DNA of 64,000 nucleotides, from contig NZ_FSRH01000004.1 in the NCBI RefSeq assembly GCF_900141635.1, positions 186,001-250,000 of the forward strand. The letters run 5' to 3'. Both the position numbers and the translations under genes were made by a program. Numbering within the stretch: position 1 is the stretch's first letter; every line of letters begins with the position of its first letter. This document shows positions 1 through 8,917 of the stretch, piece by piece. Under the pieces are notes generated by a model. It saw only the letters and a program-made list of their open reading frames with translations, did not search any database and was not told the origin of the DNA. Source of the DNA: Peptoclostridium litorale DSM 5388. Its GTDB lineage: Bacteria > Bacillota > Clostridia > Peptostreptococcales > Peptostreptococcaceae.

Positions 1-2
1 CA

Positions 3-1319
3 TCCACGGCTCAGGAAAATGTGCAGGCCGTATGGATTGCAACAGTTTTCAGCCTGGATTTCCCAAGTACAAAAAATGATGTTGTTTCTCAAAAAAATGA
101 GTACATAGAAAAACTGGACAAACTGAAGGCTGTCGGCATAAATACCGTAATAGTTCAGGTAAGGCCTAAGGCGGATGCGCTGTATAGTTCCAATATCAAC
201 CCTTGGTCGGATGTCCTTACCGGAGAGCAAGGCAAAGACCCCGGTTACGACCCTATGGCTTTCATGATTGAAGAGGCACATAAAAGAGGCATGTCATTTC
301 ACGCTTGGCTAAACCCGTACAGGATCACTACTTCCGGAACGGATACAAGCGTTCTTTGTGAAACTCACCCGGCCAGACTGAATCCGGACTGGACTATGAG
401 CTATAATGATGCCCTGTATTACAATCCTGAAAAAGAGGGAGTAAAGAATCACATCGTCTTGACTGTGGAGGAAATTGTCAAAAACTATGATGTTGATGCT
501 GTTGTTTTCGATGACTATTTTTATCCGTCAAATTATCCGCTTCCGGACGGGGAAGGCAAGGACGGAGCACTTGCCAATAGCAGAAGGCAGCATGTCAATG
601 ACATGGTTGAGCGTGTAAGCCGGGCAATCAAGAATACGAATAGCAATGTGCTGTTTGGAATAAGCCCTTCAGGCATTTGGAAAAACAAGATATCCGACCC
701 GACGGGTTCCGATACATCGGGCAATCAGTCTTACTATTCGGTATATGCTGACACGAGAACATGGATAAAAAACGGTTGGATCGACTATGTTTCTCCTCAA
801 ATTTACTGGGAAACAGGACATAAAGCGGCAGACTATGAAACTTTGGTCAAATGGTGGTCGAATGAAGTAAACGGAACAAAGGTCAAGCTGTATATAAGCC
901 AGGGCTTGTACAGGGAGGTTGTTGCAAAACAAATAGACACGCAGCTGAAAATAAATCAGAAATATCCACAGGTGAGTGGAAGCTGTTATTATAAACTCAA
1001 GAGTCTGCTTGAAAATACGGCGGGGTGTAAAACGAAAATAGCCTCTTTGAATTCGGCGGATACATTTGCAGCCCAAGATAGCGACATATACCTTCTGTAT
1101 TCTTCAGAGAGTTCATTGAAATCCGGCGTCAGAAGCGGAACGGTTACAGCCAGTATTTTGAACGTGAGAAGCGGAGCCGGAACACAACACGCCATCGTAT
1201 CCAAAATAACAAGTGGCACAAAAGTGACTATTTTAGAAGATAAGGCAGGCTGGTACAATGTCAAGCTGGGGAACGGACAGACGGGGTGGGTTATATTAGA
1301 CTATTTGAATGTGAATTAA
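3..1319 (+). CDS. GHL10-type glycosyl hydrolase-like protein with C-terminal SH3 domain (5' end cut by window)
   Basis: The reading frame is open to the left edge, so the true start lies outside; the GTG at 21 is only an internal start-like codon. Residues 1-330 of the visible part match the DUF187/GHL10 family of TIM-barrel glycosidase-like proteins: AVWIATVFSLDFP at the N-terminal side, then HAWLNPYR, VFDDYFYP and GISPSGIW. The last 65 residues form a bacterial SH3 domain (LNVRSGAG ... GWYNVKL ... GWVILDYLNVN), typical of cell-wall binding. The protein is therefore probably exported and acts on peptidoglycan or a wall polysaccharide, although substrate and signal peptide cannot be seen here. 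An intrinsic terminator follows 75 bases downstream. The family assignment is firm; the activity is not established for most members. Confidence 0.85.
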   Translation, partial: STAQENVQAVWIATVFSLDFPSTKNDVVSQKNEYIEKLDKLKAVGINTVIVQVRPKADALYSSNINPWSDVLTGEQGKDPGYDPMAFMIEEAHKRGMSFHAWLNPYRITTSGTDTSVLCETHPARLNPDWTMSYNDALYYNPEKEGVKNHIVLTVEEIVKNYDVDAVVFDDYFYPSNYPLPDGEGKDGALANSRRQHVNDMVERVSRAIKNTNSNVLFGISPSGIWKNKISDPTGSDTSGNQSYYSVYADTRTWIKNGWIDYVSPQIYWETGHKAADYETLVKWWSNEVNGTKVKLYISQGLYREVVAKQIDTQLKINQKYPQVSGSCYYKLKSLLENTAGCKTKIASLNSADTFAAQDSDIYLLYSSESSLKSGVRSGTVTASILNVRSGAGTQHAIVSKITSGTKVTILEDKAGWYNVKLGNGQTGWVILDYLNVN

Positions 1320-1393
1320 ACAATCCATATGATTAGTCTGCCAATCAATCAGTTCCATGCGCTTCAAGAGGTTGCAATTAATACATAGGCAAT

Positions 1394-1428
1394 AAAAAAC
1401 CGCATTGGATAAATCCAAGCGGTTTTTT
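1394..1428 (+). terminator. Rho-independent terminator after the GHL10 gene
   Basis: AAAAAACCGC-ATTGGA pairs with TCCAA-GCGGTTTTTT around a short loop and is followed by a T tract. It has matching A and T runs, so it could work in both directions. On the minus strand it also lies downstream of the 53-residue small gene. Confidence 0.85.
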
Positions 1429-1507
1429 GTTGTGCGCAAAAGTAGTTTTGAATTATAAATGAGCATTTATAGAGTATGAGAAATTGACATGATTTGCAAA
1501 TGTGAAA

Positions 1508-1669
1508 TCATTTTTTCTTTTTCATAATGGCCTGGAGTATGTTAGCTATTGCCAATATGCCAACTATTGAACCGCCAATAAATCTGGCGTTGAAATCATC
1601 CAGTGCAATGAACATCCAAACAGAAATGACAAGCAGTATTGATCCGAAAACAAGCTTGTTGGAATCCAT
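1508..1669 (-). CDS. Small membrane protein, 53 residues, function unknown
   Basis: The frame starts at an ATG preceded by GGAGGTGTTTGC, an excellent ribosome site, and ends at TGA. It encodes MDSNKLVFGSILLVISVWMF..., two hydrophobic segments (about residues 6-22 and 31-48) joined by a short polar link (ALDDFNARF), ending in a lysine tail MKKKK. That is the layout of a two-helix inner-membrane peptide with a cytoplasmic basic end. I recognise no family. It lies downstream of, and on the same strand as, the frameshifted membrane gene at 1790-2358, so the two may have formed a unit. The ribosome site and hydrophobic pattern support a real gene. Confidence 0.65.
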   Translation of the reverse strand: MDSNKLVFGSILLVISVWMFIALDDFNARFIGGSIVGILAIANILQAIMKKKK

Positions 1670-1789
1670 GCAAACACCTCCAGTATATACATAACATATG
1701 AAAGAGTCTCATATGTCAGGGATACCCGTTTTCTATTGTGGCAAACTGCAATCCGGCACATTTAAAGTCATTCGGTGATTAAGACAGCT

Positions 1790-2358
1790 TTACAGATTGA
1801 CCTTTTTGTCGAAAAGATACCCTGTGAGCACAAACAGCATGGCGGCTGTCACAATATTGACTCCTATGATGGAATTGAAAAGTGAGGAGAATGATTCAGC
1901 CTGCAGGTGTTCCCAATTGCTCATCTTAAGAAGAGGCTTTGAGAGTTGGCCCATTACAAAAGAAATTACTATGAAAAATCCAAATGAAAGGGTTTTTCCA
2001 TGCTTATATTTGAAAGCAGACTTTTTGAAAGAGCCATTGCCAGGTAAACCATTAGTATGAATATAATGTAGTTTGAAAACATTAACACGTATGTTTTGAA
2101 CATGCTTGCAAGCATTCCGCTTGAAAGGGATGAAATCTTCATGTCCTTTTCAAGTTCCATGAATTTGAGTTTTTCAGCCGCCTTCTCCGTTGAGAAGTCG
2201 CTGAACATGTCGCTGTAGTAGTCAAGGCAGTTTTTTATTTTCATCCACTTTGGCAGATAGTTTGTTGTGGGCATGAAGGATACTACTGCTTTTGTGGCAT
2301 GTGCCTTATTTTGCCAAAACCCAAGCTTTGGAGTTTCAGCATATAGAGTATAATACAA
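1790..2358 (-). pseudogene. Frameshifted membrane protein
   Basis: Two overlapping minus-strand frames form one protein if a single base is restored. The upstream frame gives about 110 residues ending in a helix (YIIFILMVYLAMALSKS) and then soon hits a stop. The next frame continues with FKYKHGKTLSFGFFIVISF, two more hydrophobic stretches and the end FDKKVNL, stopping at 1790. The shift falls in an A5 run near 2024 (minus-strand CTTTCAAAAAGTCTGC); six A would restore KKSAFKYKHGKT. There is no convincing start codon or ribosome site at the 5' end (TTG at 2358 has none), so the N-terminus may also be lost. I recognise no family; an ABC-2 or YIP1-like permease remnant is possible. It is either a decaying gene or a homopolymer sequencing error. 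Confidence 0.6.
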
Positions 2359-2516
2359 AAATATTAAAAAATACTGTATTTAATGAGAATTTAAGGAAAA
2401 TAAAAGAAATGCATAAGGTTGGAATGATTAGGATGGCTGTAATAATGAACAAAAATTAGGAATCCCGGCCAGTGGGTATAATTAATGAAACACATTTTTG
2501 TAAAGGAGATGGTATC

Positions 2517-4745
2517 ATGCGAAAAATGCTGTGCTTTATTATTGTGGCTGTAATGGGTTTCCAAATGGGGCTGGTTTCATATGCTCAAGGCATAACTGTT
2601 GAAATAGACAAAAATGCCGTAAAGTTCGATGTGGAGCCTGTCATAGAAGACGGAAGGGTGCTCGTCCCATTTAGAAGGGTGTTTGAAGAGCTGGGGCTGA
2701 GTGTAGAGTGGGATGGCAGCCTGGATATCGCCTCTGCATATGATGAGGGCACATCGCTTTCAATCAAGGCATCAAGCAGGTATGGAAGCGTCAATGGAGA
2801 GCTTTTGGAACTGGAAACGGCGGCTAAGATAGTGGATGGAAGGATGCTGGTGCCTCTCAGGTTCATATCTGAGGCTTTTGGAAATGAAGTAGTATGGGAC
2901 GGGGACAAGAGGCTTGTAAGCATAACTTCAGGTTTCAAGGAGATTTCAAAAACAGATGAGCTTCCGGCGGTAGGTTCGAGGGAAAAGCTCATGGCGATAT
3001 TGGAATATTCCCAAAGATTGAGCAGGTTTTATACTCAGTTCAGAGACGACATTTCTATTGAAAAGGGATTGGAGGAATCCTTTGAACCGGAGGCCGGAGA
3101 TACTGAACCACCGGACTATTCTGAAACAAACATACAGGTCGAGGGTGTGGACGAGGCTGACATAGTAAAAACAGACGGGGAATATATATATCAAATCAGA
3201 AACAACAATATTTCAGTAGTAAGGGCGGACGGCGGGAAGCTTTCTCTTGAAAGCGAGATTGAGGGCAAAGACGGATTTAAAGCCAGCGAGATGTATCTGA
3301 GCGGAGAAACTCTTGCAGTAATAGGGGTCTCAAGCAGGCCTGAATTTAGAATGATGGATCAGGATGTTAAAGAAAGCATATGGCCTTATCCCGGTTCGGC
3401 GCTGAAAATGGAAGTATACGACATATCGGACAAATCGAGTCCCAAGCAGGTGAGGAGCGTAGAAATAGACGGACGCTACGTGACTTCCAGGCTTATTGAA
3501 GGCAAGCTTTACATGGTTGCAAACAAGAATATGAATGTCCTATACAGAGAAGGTGAATTTGACTACAGGCCGAGTATTTATGACAGCATAGAAGGCAGGC
3601 CTATTGAAATACCGTATGATGAGATACGCTATTTTCCGGATTCAGTGATGTCGAGCTATCTTATAACAATAGGGATAGACCTCGAAAACTTGGATAAAAG
3701 GGCCGACATAGACGCGTATCTGGGATCGGGTCAAAACGTGTACGCTTCAAGGGAGAACATGTATGTAGCTGAAACCAGATATGAATATGACTACGAACTG
3801 GACGAGTCGGGAAACAGCGAAGTCTATTATCCTGTGTACAAGGTGAATACGGACATATTCAAATTCAGACTGGACGGCGGGGATATAGACTATGTCACGA
3901 AGGGAAAGGTTGCGGGCACAGTGTTGAATCAGTTTTCAATGGACGAGCATGGCGGTGAGTTCAGGATTGCGACTACAAGCGGCGAGATATGGAGGACTGA
4001 CGAGAGGACATCTAAGAACAACATATATGTTTTGGACAGGAGCATGGATGTAATTGGAAAGCTTGAGGGGATTGCGCCTACCGAAAAGATATATTCCGCA
4101 AGGTTCATTGGAGACAGGGCGTACATGGTCACGTTCAGACAGGTAGACCCGTTTTACGTGATAGATTTGAGCGACTCTGAAAATCCTGAAATACTTGGAT
4201 ACCTCAAAATTCCAGGATACAGCGACTATCTCCACCCCTATGACGAAAGCCACATAATAGGGTTTGGTAAGGAGACAGTCCAGACTAAGGGCGGATTCAC
4301 AGTGGAGGGCATGAAAATAGGCATTTTTGATGTGAGTGACGTGGAAAGTCCGGTTCAAAGCCATGCCATTTCAATAGGCGAGCGGGGAACGGACTCGGAG
4401 ATGCTGAGAAACCACAAGGCCCTTATGTTTTCAAGCCAGAAGGGAATTATGGCATTTCCCCTTACCGAGATGAGAAAAGCGGATGAGGGCTGGAGCCAGT
4501 TTTACTATCAGGGTGCATATGTATATGCGGTTGACGTTGAAAAAGGGTTCGACCTTATAGGGAAAGCAAGCCATTTGAGCAGAGAGGACTATGAAAAGGC
4601 AGGCAGCTACTGGTATGAAAGCGATAAGAACGTAAAGAGGATAATCTATATAGGGGACAATATATACACGATTTCAAGCAGCGCAATCCACTCTCATGAC
4701 ATGAATGACATGTCTTTTGAGGGCAAGATTGAATTTGAAAAATAA
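2517..4745 (+). CDS. Secreted protein with copper-amine-oxidase N-terminal-like domain and beta-propeller domain
   Basis: The start is the ATG preceded by AAAGGAGATGGTATC, not the earlier ATA/GTG-region start. Residues 1-24 are a signal peptide (MRKMLCFIIVAVMGFQMG...SYAQG). Residues 25-135 resemble the copper amine oxidase N-terminal-like domain found as a stalk on clostridial surface proteins (VLVPFRRVFEELG, MLVPLRFISEAFG repeats). From about residue 200 onward it matches the beta-propeller domain family (PF09826 type): TNIQVEGVDEADIVKTDGEYIY, FIGDRAYMVTFRQVDPFYVIDLSD and a C-terminal DNIYTISSSAIHSHD. The protein is probably extracellular or wall-bound; no enzymatic role is known for the family. 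At 742 residues the length is normal. A single gene closed by the strong hairpin at 4822. Confidence 0.88.
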   Translation: MRKMLCFIIVAVMGFQMGLVSYAQGITVEIDKNAVKFDVEPVIEDGRVLVPFRRVFEELGLSVEWDGSLDIASAYDEGTSLSIKASSRYGSVNGELLELETAAKIVDGRMLVPLRFISEAFGNEVVWDGDKRLVSITSGFKEISKTDELPAVGSREKLMAILEYSQRLSRFYTQFRDDISIEKGLEESFEPEAGDTEPPDYSETNIQVEGVDEADIVKTDGEYIYQIRNNNISVVRADGGKLSLESEIEGKDGFKASEMYLSGETLAVIGVSSRPEFRMMDQDVKESIWPYPGSALKMEVYDISDKSSPKQVRSVEIDGRYVTSRLIEGKLYMVANKNMNVLYREGEFDYRPSIYDSIEGRPIEIPYDEIRYFPDSVMSSYLITIGIDLENLDKRADIDAYLGSGQNVYASRENMYVAETRYEYDYELDESGNSEVYYPVYKVNTDIFKFRLDGGDIDYVTKGKVAGTVLNQFSMDEHGGEFRIATTSGEIWRTDERTSKNNIYVLDRSMDVIGKLEGIAPTEKIYSARFIGDRAYMVTFRQVDPFYVIDLSDSENPEILGYLKIPGYSDYLHPYDESHIIGFGKETVQTKGGFTVEGMKIGIFDVSDVESPVQSHAISIGERGTDSEMLRNHKALMFSSQKGIMAFPLTEMRKADEGWSQFYYQGAYVYAVDVEKGFDLIGKASHLSREDYEKAGSYWYESDKNVKRIIYIGDNIYTISSSAIHSHDMNDMSFEGKIEFEK

Positions 4746-4821
4746 TATGAAGTGAAGTCCCATTCAAGAATAAAATGGTGCACTACAACGGAAGGCGGCA
4801 TTTAAAGAAAGCAGCGTCGAT

Positions 4822-4856
4822 AAAAGCCCCCGCAGATTACACTGCGGGGGCTTTTA
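4822..4856. terminator. Bidirectional terminator between convergent genes
   Basis: AAAAGCCCCCGCAG, a short loop, then CTGCGGGGGCTTTT: a 14-bp GC-rich stem with A and T flanks. It serves the beta-propeller gene on the plus strand and the RHH gene (and possibly the whole que operon) on the minus strand. Confidence 0.9.
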
Positions 4857-4868
4857 TAATACGTCTGT

Positions 4869-5231
4869 TTATTTGGAGTCATTGACAAGATCGGTCAATA
4901 GATTCACTAGCATTTCTTCTTTGGATGTTTTTGATTTTTTGGCAATTATGGCCAAGGCAATATATGTTCTCTCGTCTACATTGATTATCATCGGCTGCAG
5001 TTTCTTAGTCGTTTTTTTCATTGCAGATTTGGCCTTGTCTTCCAGGGAAACAGCATCTTCACTTGCTGTTTTTAAGATGGCGTCGATTTTTGAAATCCAA
5101 ACGGCTTCTTTGCGCTGTATGAGATCGTCAATGACTTCATTGATAAAAGCACTACGCTCCATGCCATTTCCAGCCGCAAGGGTTTTAAGATCGCGCTTTA
5201 AGTCCTTTGTTATGTTTAGTTTGATTTTCAT
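4869..5231 (-). CDS. Ribbon-helix-helix protein with two RHH-like modules
   Basis: Start chosen at ATG 5231, which has GGAG seven bases upstream; the TTG 12 bases earlier overlaps that site. The 120-residue product begins with a classic RHH segment (MKIKLNITKDLKRDLKTLA, then helix NGMERSAFINEVIDDLIQRK). After a basic linker (about 60-75, KSAMKKTTKK), residues 78-120 repeat the pattern: beta-strand MIINVDERTYIALAII, then helix KSKTSKEEMLVNLLTDLV. It thus looks like a single-chain pair of RHH folds that could bind DNA as a pseudo-dimer. It lies 64 bases after queC on the same strand with no terminator between them, so it may be the last gene of the que operon. Target unknown; a CopG-type regulator is the best guess. 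Confidence 0.7.
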   Translation of the reverse strand: MKIKLNITKDLKRDLKTLAAGNGMERSAFINEVIDDLIQRKEAVWISKIDAILKTASEDAVSLEDKAKSAMKKTTKKLQPMIINVDERTYIALAIIAKKSKTSKEEMLVNLLTDLVNDSK

Positions 5232-5295
5232 TTTAGTCTCCAATAATTCATGATTTTGCTGCTATGACAGCTCTATTATTATAGCATATACGGGG

Positions 5296-5961
5296 CTAAG
5301 CGCCATGCATATAGAACTTTTTGAACTCCAGATATCCGTTTTTTCTCAGCTTGCATGCGGGGCAGTCTCCACAGCCGTTGCCTTTGATGGCATTGTAGCA
5401 TGTGAGCGTCTCTTCCTTTATCACATCGAGCACTCCAAGGTCGTTTGCCATCTTCCACGTCTGGGCCTTGTCTATCCACATAAGCGGAGTGTGTATTTCA
5501 AACTGGTAGTCCATTGAAAGGTTAAGAGTCACATTCAGCGACTTTATGAAAACGTCCCTGCAGTCAGGATAGCCGCTGAAATCGCTCTGGGAAACCCCTG
5601 TTATTATGTGGTTTATTCCCCTTTGCTTTGCGAATACGGCGACGAAAGCCAAAAACAGCATGTTCCTTCCGTCCACAAACGAATTCGGAACCCCCTCTTC
5701 AGGTGAATCCGTATCAACGCTTATGTCTGTTCTTGTAAGGGAGTTTGGAGCGAGCTGGTTCAGAAGGCCCAGGTCAAGCGTGTGGTGCTCCACGCCGTAT
5801 TTTTTGCATATGTCCCCTGCACACTCAAGCTCAAGCTTGTGCTTTTGATTGTAGTCGAACGAAACTGCTATTACTTCATTGAATCTTTCCTTTGCCCAAA
5901 ACAGGCATGTTGTGCTGTCCTGACCTCCGCTGAATACCACTATTGCCTTTTCGTGATTCAT
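5296..5961 (-). CDS. queC: 7-cyano-7-deazaguanine (preQ0) synthase QueC
   Basis: QueC converts 7-carboxy-7-deazaguanine, ammonia and ATP to preQ0, the nitrile precursor of queuosine. The product has the PP-loop ATP site [13 protein letters not shown] near the N-terminus, the family segments [14 protein letters not shown] and [13 protein letters not shown], and the C-terminal zinc-binding cysteines [10 protein letters not shown]. The start is ATG 5961 with GGAG eight bases upstream; a longer frame exists but would overlap queE. 221 residues is the normal length. It follows queE by two bases, so the two are almost certainly co-translated. It is the last clear biosynthetic gene under the preQ1 riboswitch. 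Confidence 0.95.
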   Translation of the reverse strand: MNHEKAIVVFSGGQDSTTCLFWAKERFNEVIAVSFDYNQKHKLELECAGDICKKYGVEHHTLDLGLLNQLAPNSLTRTDISVDTDSPEEGVPNSFVDGRNMLFLAFVAVFAKQRGINHIITGVSQSDFSGYPDCRDVFIKSLNVTLNLSMDYQFEIHTPLMWIDKAQTWKMANDLGVLDVIKEETLTCYNAIKGNGCGDCPACKLRKNGYLEFKKFYMHGA

Positions 5962-5963
5962 AA

Positions 5964-6626
5964 TTATACTCCTTTTTTGTCTGGCGACCATATTATTTTG
6001 TGAAGCTGAAGCTGGAGATTCACGCCGTTCATATTGTGCTTTTTCATGAATTCCACGATGTCTTCAGGCTCTATATTTCCAAATACCGGGCTGATGTATA
6101 CAGCCGTTTTTTCCGATAGGTCATATTTCTTTATTATGTCGTATGCCCTTTTAAGGTCTTCGTGGCTTCCACATACGAATTTCACGGTATCTGTTCCTGT
6201 AAGAGTATCGAAATTCTCCGTGTCCATTTTATGTTCCATATTGCTTGAAGGAAGCTTGTAGTCCATTGTAAAGCTTGGGGCATTGGGAATGTCGCAAAAG
6301 TCTTCAAGAGATATGCTCCCGTTGGTCTCTATTTCAATGTAGAGCGACTTGTCATTTGAAAGCAGCTGCAAAAGCTCATGAATCCCCTGTTGCATAAGGG
6401 GCTCCCCGCCTGTAAGAGTAATATTGCGAACTCCTGTAGATTTGACATACGAGTATATATCTTCTGCGGACATTGGCTCGAAATGTACATCATCTCTGTT
6501 GGCCCATGATGTGTCGCAGTAGCTGCAGCCTAAGTTGCAGCCCGCAAACCTTATGAATATAGCAAGCTGTCCGGCGCGCCTGCCTTCTCCGTTTATGCTT
6601 ATGAATTTTTCAACCACTTTTAGCAT
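5964..6626 (-). CDS. queE: 7-carboxy-7-deazaguanine synthase QueE (radical SAM)
   Basis: QueE is a radical SAM enzyme that contracts 6-carboxy-tetrahydropterin to 7-carboxy-7-deazaguanine. The iron-sulfur motif CNLGCSYC (Cys30, 34, 37; CX3CX2C) is intact, preceded by the family signature [18 protein letters not shown], and the SAM-binding GGEP motif occurs in [11 protein letters not shown]. The C-terminus has the LQLQLHK motif of QueE. 220 residues is typical. Its ATG overlaps the TAA of queD (TAATG), indicating translational coupling. It makes the substrate for queC, which follows. Confidence 0.95.
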   Translation of the reverse strand: MLKVVEKFISINGEGRRAGQLAIFIRFAGCNLGCSYCDTSWANRDDVHFEPMSAEDIYSYVKSTGVRNITLTGGEPLMQQGIHELLQLLSNDKSLYIEIETNGSISLEDFCDIPNAPSFTMDYKLPSSNMEHKMDTENFDTLTGTDTVKFVCGSHEDLKRAYDIIKKYDLSEKTAVYISPVFGNIEPEDIVEFMKKHNMNGVNLQLQLHKIIWSPDKKGV

Positions 6627-7057
6627 TACACTGCCTCCGTTTCTTCGTATGTCGCGCAGTTCGAAGGGGTTTCGTATACGGTTGCCCTTTTGACGTTGTA
6701 TCCCCTCGACTTCATCTCGTAGAAGAAAAACGCAGAGAAGTTCTCGGCGGTGGGGCGAAAGTCGAGTTCTATTATATTGAATCCGTCCTCTTTAAGGCAC
6801 TGCAGAGTATTTTCCCTCATTGTTCCCCTTTGAACCAAAAGGGCGTGGTCGCAGCTGTCTGCCATTTCCTTGACGTCTTTTTTAAGGTCTGAAAAGTCAA
6901 CTACCATTCCGTCAAGCTGTCCGCCGGCTGTAAGGCTGTCCGAGCAGACCTCTATTTCAACCTTCCATCTGTGTCCGTGTATGTTGGCGCATTTGCCCTC
7001 GTATTCGGCAAGAAAATGCGCGCTGTCAAAGCTGTGTTCTGCTTTTAAAATATACAT
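6626..7057 (-). CDS. queD: 6-carboxy-5,6,7,8-tetrahydropterin synthase QueD
   Basis: QueD converts 7,8-dihydroneopterin triphosphate to 6-carboxytetrahydropterin. The product shows zinc-binding histidines (His14 in FDSAHFLA; His27 and His29 in NIHGH), the catalytic cysteine Cys23, the SCDHALL motif and the C-terminal YETPSNCATY loop with the pterin-binding glutamate. 143 residues is normal. The ribosome site TAGGAGG lies just upstream, and the gene begins 9 bases after the activase-like gene ends, so it belongs to the same transcript. GTP cyclohydrolase, which supplies its substrate, is not in the window. Confidence 0.94.
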   Translation of the reverse strand: MYILKAEHSFDSAHFLAEYEGKCANIHGHRWKVEIEVCSDSLTAGGQLDGMVVDFSDLKKDVKEMADSCDHALLVQRGTMRENTLQCLKEDGFNIIELDFRPTAENFSAFFFYEMKSRGYNVKRATVYETPSNCATYEETEAV

Positions 7058-7066
7058 GATTTCCTC

Positions 7067-7834
7067 CTAAATATTCCCGTGGATAATGTTTGCGTAGTGG
7101 CAGCATCCTATTGCACCGTTGAACTGCGGATCCTCAACGCTCACTATTTCGTCGTAGTCATTTTGAAGATATATTTTTATTGCGCTGCTTTTTGCGACGC
7201 CGCCTGTCATTACAAGCCTTTTGCCCTTGAACCTTCTAAGAAGGGGCTGGAGTCTTTTGTATAGGGAGTGGTTTACTCCCGCGCACAGCCTTTCTATGCC
7301 TATGCCCTCGGCTATTTTTCCTATGAGCTCGGATTCTGAAAACACCGCGCATGTCGAGTTCAGCTCCACCGGGTTTTCGTGGTGAATGCTCATATCATGG
7401 AGCGACACCTCAAGCACATTTGCCATGTTTTCGAGATACCTTCCGCATGAAGCTGCGCATTTCTCGTTGAGCTCCAAATCTGTGGTGAGCCCTTTTTCGA
7501 CCTTTACTGCCTTGACGTCCTGCCCGCCTATGTCGAGGAGTATGAAGTTCTTTAGGCCGCTTTGGTATATTGCACCGTAGACGTGGGCTTTTATCTCTAT
7601 TATGGGCCTGAAGAGCTTGAGGTCTGTGTTGTTTCGCCCGTATCCCGTGGAAACTGCGGCATCTATGTTCTTTATTCCAAGCTTTTCAAGGTCCACCTCT
7701 ATTTTGCCGTCAAAGTTGCAGTAGTCCCTGTAAAAGCTCATAGTGCTTATCTTTTTCTTTTGGATTATAATGCCTTTTTCCATTAGGGCTATTTTGACTT
7801 CACGGCTTCCAAGGTCTATTCCAAGTATTCTCAT
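7067..7834 (-). CDS. Activase-like ATPase (BcrA/BadF/BadG/HgdC family) in the que operon
   Basis: This is the ATP-dependent electron-donating partner of 2-hydroxyacyl-CoA dehydratase-type enzymes. The ASKHA nucleotide fold is visible (GIDLGSREVKIA at the N-terminus, DIGGQDVKAV around 101-110, TGGVAKSSAIK near 214). The cysteines that hold the [4Fe-4S] cluster at the dimer interface are present as Cys126 (NEKCAASCGRYLE) and Cys162 (NSTCAVFSESE). Activases usually read CAAGTGRFLE at the first site; here it is CAASCGRYLE, with an extra cysteine. Its ATG overlaps the TGA of the upstream dehydratase-like gene by four bases, so the two are translationally coupled. Position between a preQ1 riboswitch and queD suggests a reductive step in deazaguanine metabolism, which is inference. 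Confidence 0.85.
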   Translation of the reverse strand: MRILGIDLGSREVKIALMEKGIIIQKKKISTMSFYRDYCNFDGKIEVDLEKLGIKNIDAAVSTGYGRNNTDLKLFRPIIEIKAHVYGAIYQSGLKNFILLDIGGQDVKAVKVEKGLTTDLELNEKCAASCGRYLENMANVLEVSLHDMSIHHENPVELNSTCAVFSESELIGKIAEGIGIERLCAGVNHSLYKRLQPLLRRFKGKRLVMTGGVAKSSAIKIYLQNDYDEIVSVEDPQFNGAIGCCHYANIIHGNI

Positions 7835-8832
7835 ATTCTTATCTCCTTAAGGTCAAGCAGCATGTCTAAAAACGCCTCAATTCTAAGCTTTGTCCTTGAA
7901 TCAAGTGAATTAAGCTTGTCGCCTTCAACGTTGAGTATTGGAATGTCGAGCTTTTGCTTTAATACCATGTCCTCAACCGCCCTGTGGCAAAAAGCCTGAG
8001 TGTAGTGAATGAGTGCGTCTATCTTTCTTTCGCTTATCTGCTTTTTTATGTCAACAAGTCTGAAATCCATGTCGTATGGATAGGTGTAGTCGTAGTACTG
8101 AGTGAATATGTCATCTGCATACTTCGCCCTTGGGAATGCAAACTCCCTTTGGACTTCGTTGTATACGAAGCCGGCATTGAAATTTTCGACGAATTCGTAT
8201 ATGTCTCCTGTCATGGGAGGAACGCCTATATAGCCGAGCCTCAGCTTTTTATGAACGGGCTGTCTTGAACTGATATCATCTACGGCCTTTTCTAGAGTGC
8301 TTTCGAAAAGGCTCATGTCTCCGTCGAAATCGCTCAGGCTTACCTGATAGAGGTGGTTTTCAAATCCAGTGGCTTTGCCGCAGCTGTATGTCAAATGGTC
8401 TATTTTTTCCGCTAGGTCTCTTATGCTGCCGAGCTTTTTTCTCATGTCTTCCACCTGTTCAAGCTTTACGCCGAAACAATCCATGAACCTTCTTATCTCC
8501 GTTTCAATATCCTCTTTTTTGTGGGAGTGCGGAAATGAGAACTGGTGAATTTTTATCCCCCTCAGCTTTAAAACCTCCAAAAGGGATTTTGTATTGGAGC
8601 AGTCCCCTTCTGTAACTCCGATTATCTCGTCTATGTCATTTTCTATACATGCTCCGTATATTCCCTTTATCCATGCGCAAAGGCTTTTGGGAAAGCCGTC
8701 CCTTTCGGCTATGTCTATATATTTTGAATAGTCATCAGACGTTATGAAAAGGTTGTTAAGGTCCACAGGAGTGTATCCGGCCGCCATTAGAACCTCTGCG
8801 GGCACTGTCGTGGTGATTCCTATCTTTTTCAA
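7831..8832 (-). CDS. 2-hydroxyacyl-CoA dehydratase/DCCP-like iron-sulfur protein, first gene of the preQ1-controlled operon
   Basis: The 333-residue product belongs to the HgdB/HGD-D family: PAEVLMAAGYTPVDLN at the N-terminus, then LCAWIKG with Cys52, EGDCSNT with Cys78, and FCHRAVED with Cys282. These three positions correspond to the family's cluster ligands. Further cysteines are at 62, 119 and 151. It is shorter than standard dehydratase subunits (about 380-430) and stands as a single subunit, as in double-cubane-cluster proteins, rather than as an alpha-beta pair. The start is TTG 8832, preceded by AAGGAGG seven bases away. It precedes its activase and queDEC, behind a preQ1-I riboswitch. 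Family members carry out ATP-driven low-potential reductions. A role in reducing a deazaguanine intermediate is my inference, not known function. Confidence 0.8.
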   Translation of the reverse strand: MKKIGITTTVPAEVLMAAGYTPVDLNNLFITSDDYSKYIDIAERDGFPKSLCAWIKGIYGACIENDIDEIIGVTEGDCSNTKSLLEVLKLRGIKIHQFSFPHSHKKEDIETEIRRFMDCFGVKLEQVEDMRKKLGSIRDLAEKIDHLTYSCGKATGFENHLYQVSLSDFDGDMSLFESTLEKAVDDISSRQPVHKKLRLGYIGVPPMTGDIYEFVENFNAGFVYNEVQREFAFPRAKYADDIFTQYYDYTYPYDMDFRLVDIKKQISERKIDALIHYTQAFCHRAVEDMVLKQKLDIPILNVEGDKLNSLDSRTKLRIEAFLDMLLDLKEIRI

Positions 8833-8892
8833 TGTAATCCTCCTTCATAAAAAGGTTTGTATATGTTAATGTCCTGCTGTTTTTTTGCAACA

Positions 8893-8913
8893 AAAAAGGA
8901 CGCAAGGCGCCCA
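8893..8913 (-). terminator. Second hairpin-plus-U-tract of the que leader
   Basis: On the minus strand GGGCGC and GCGUCC pair across a three-base loop (one G-U pair) and are followed by UUUUUU. It lies about 60 bases before the first gene and is a plausible intrinsic terminator in addition to the hairpin at 8918-8940. Confidence 0.6.
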
Positions 8914-8917
8914 TAAA

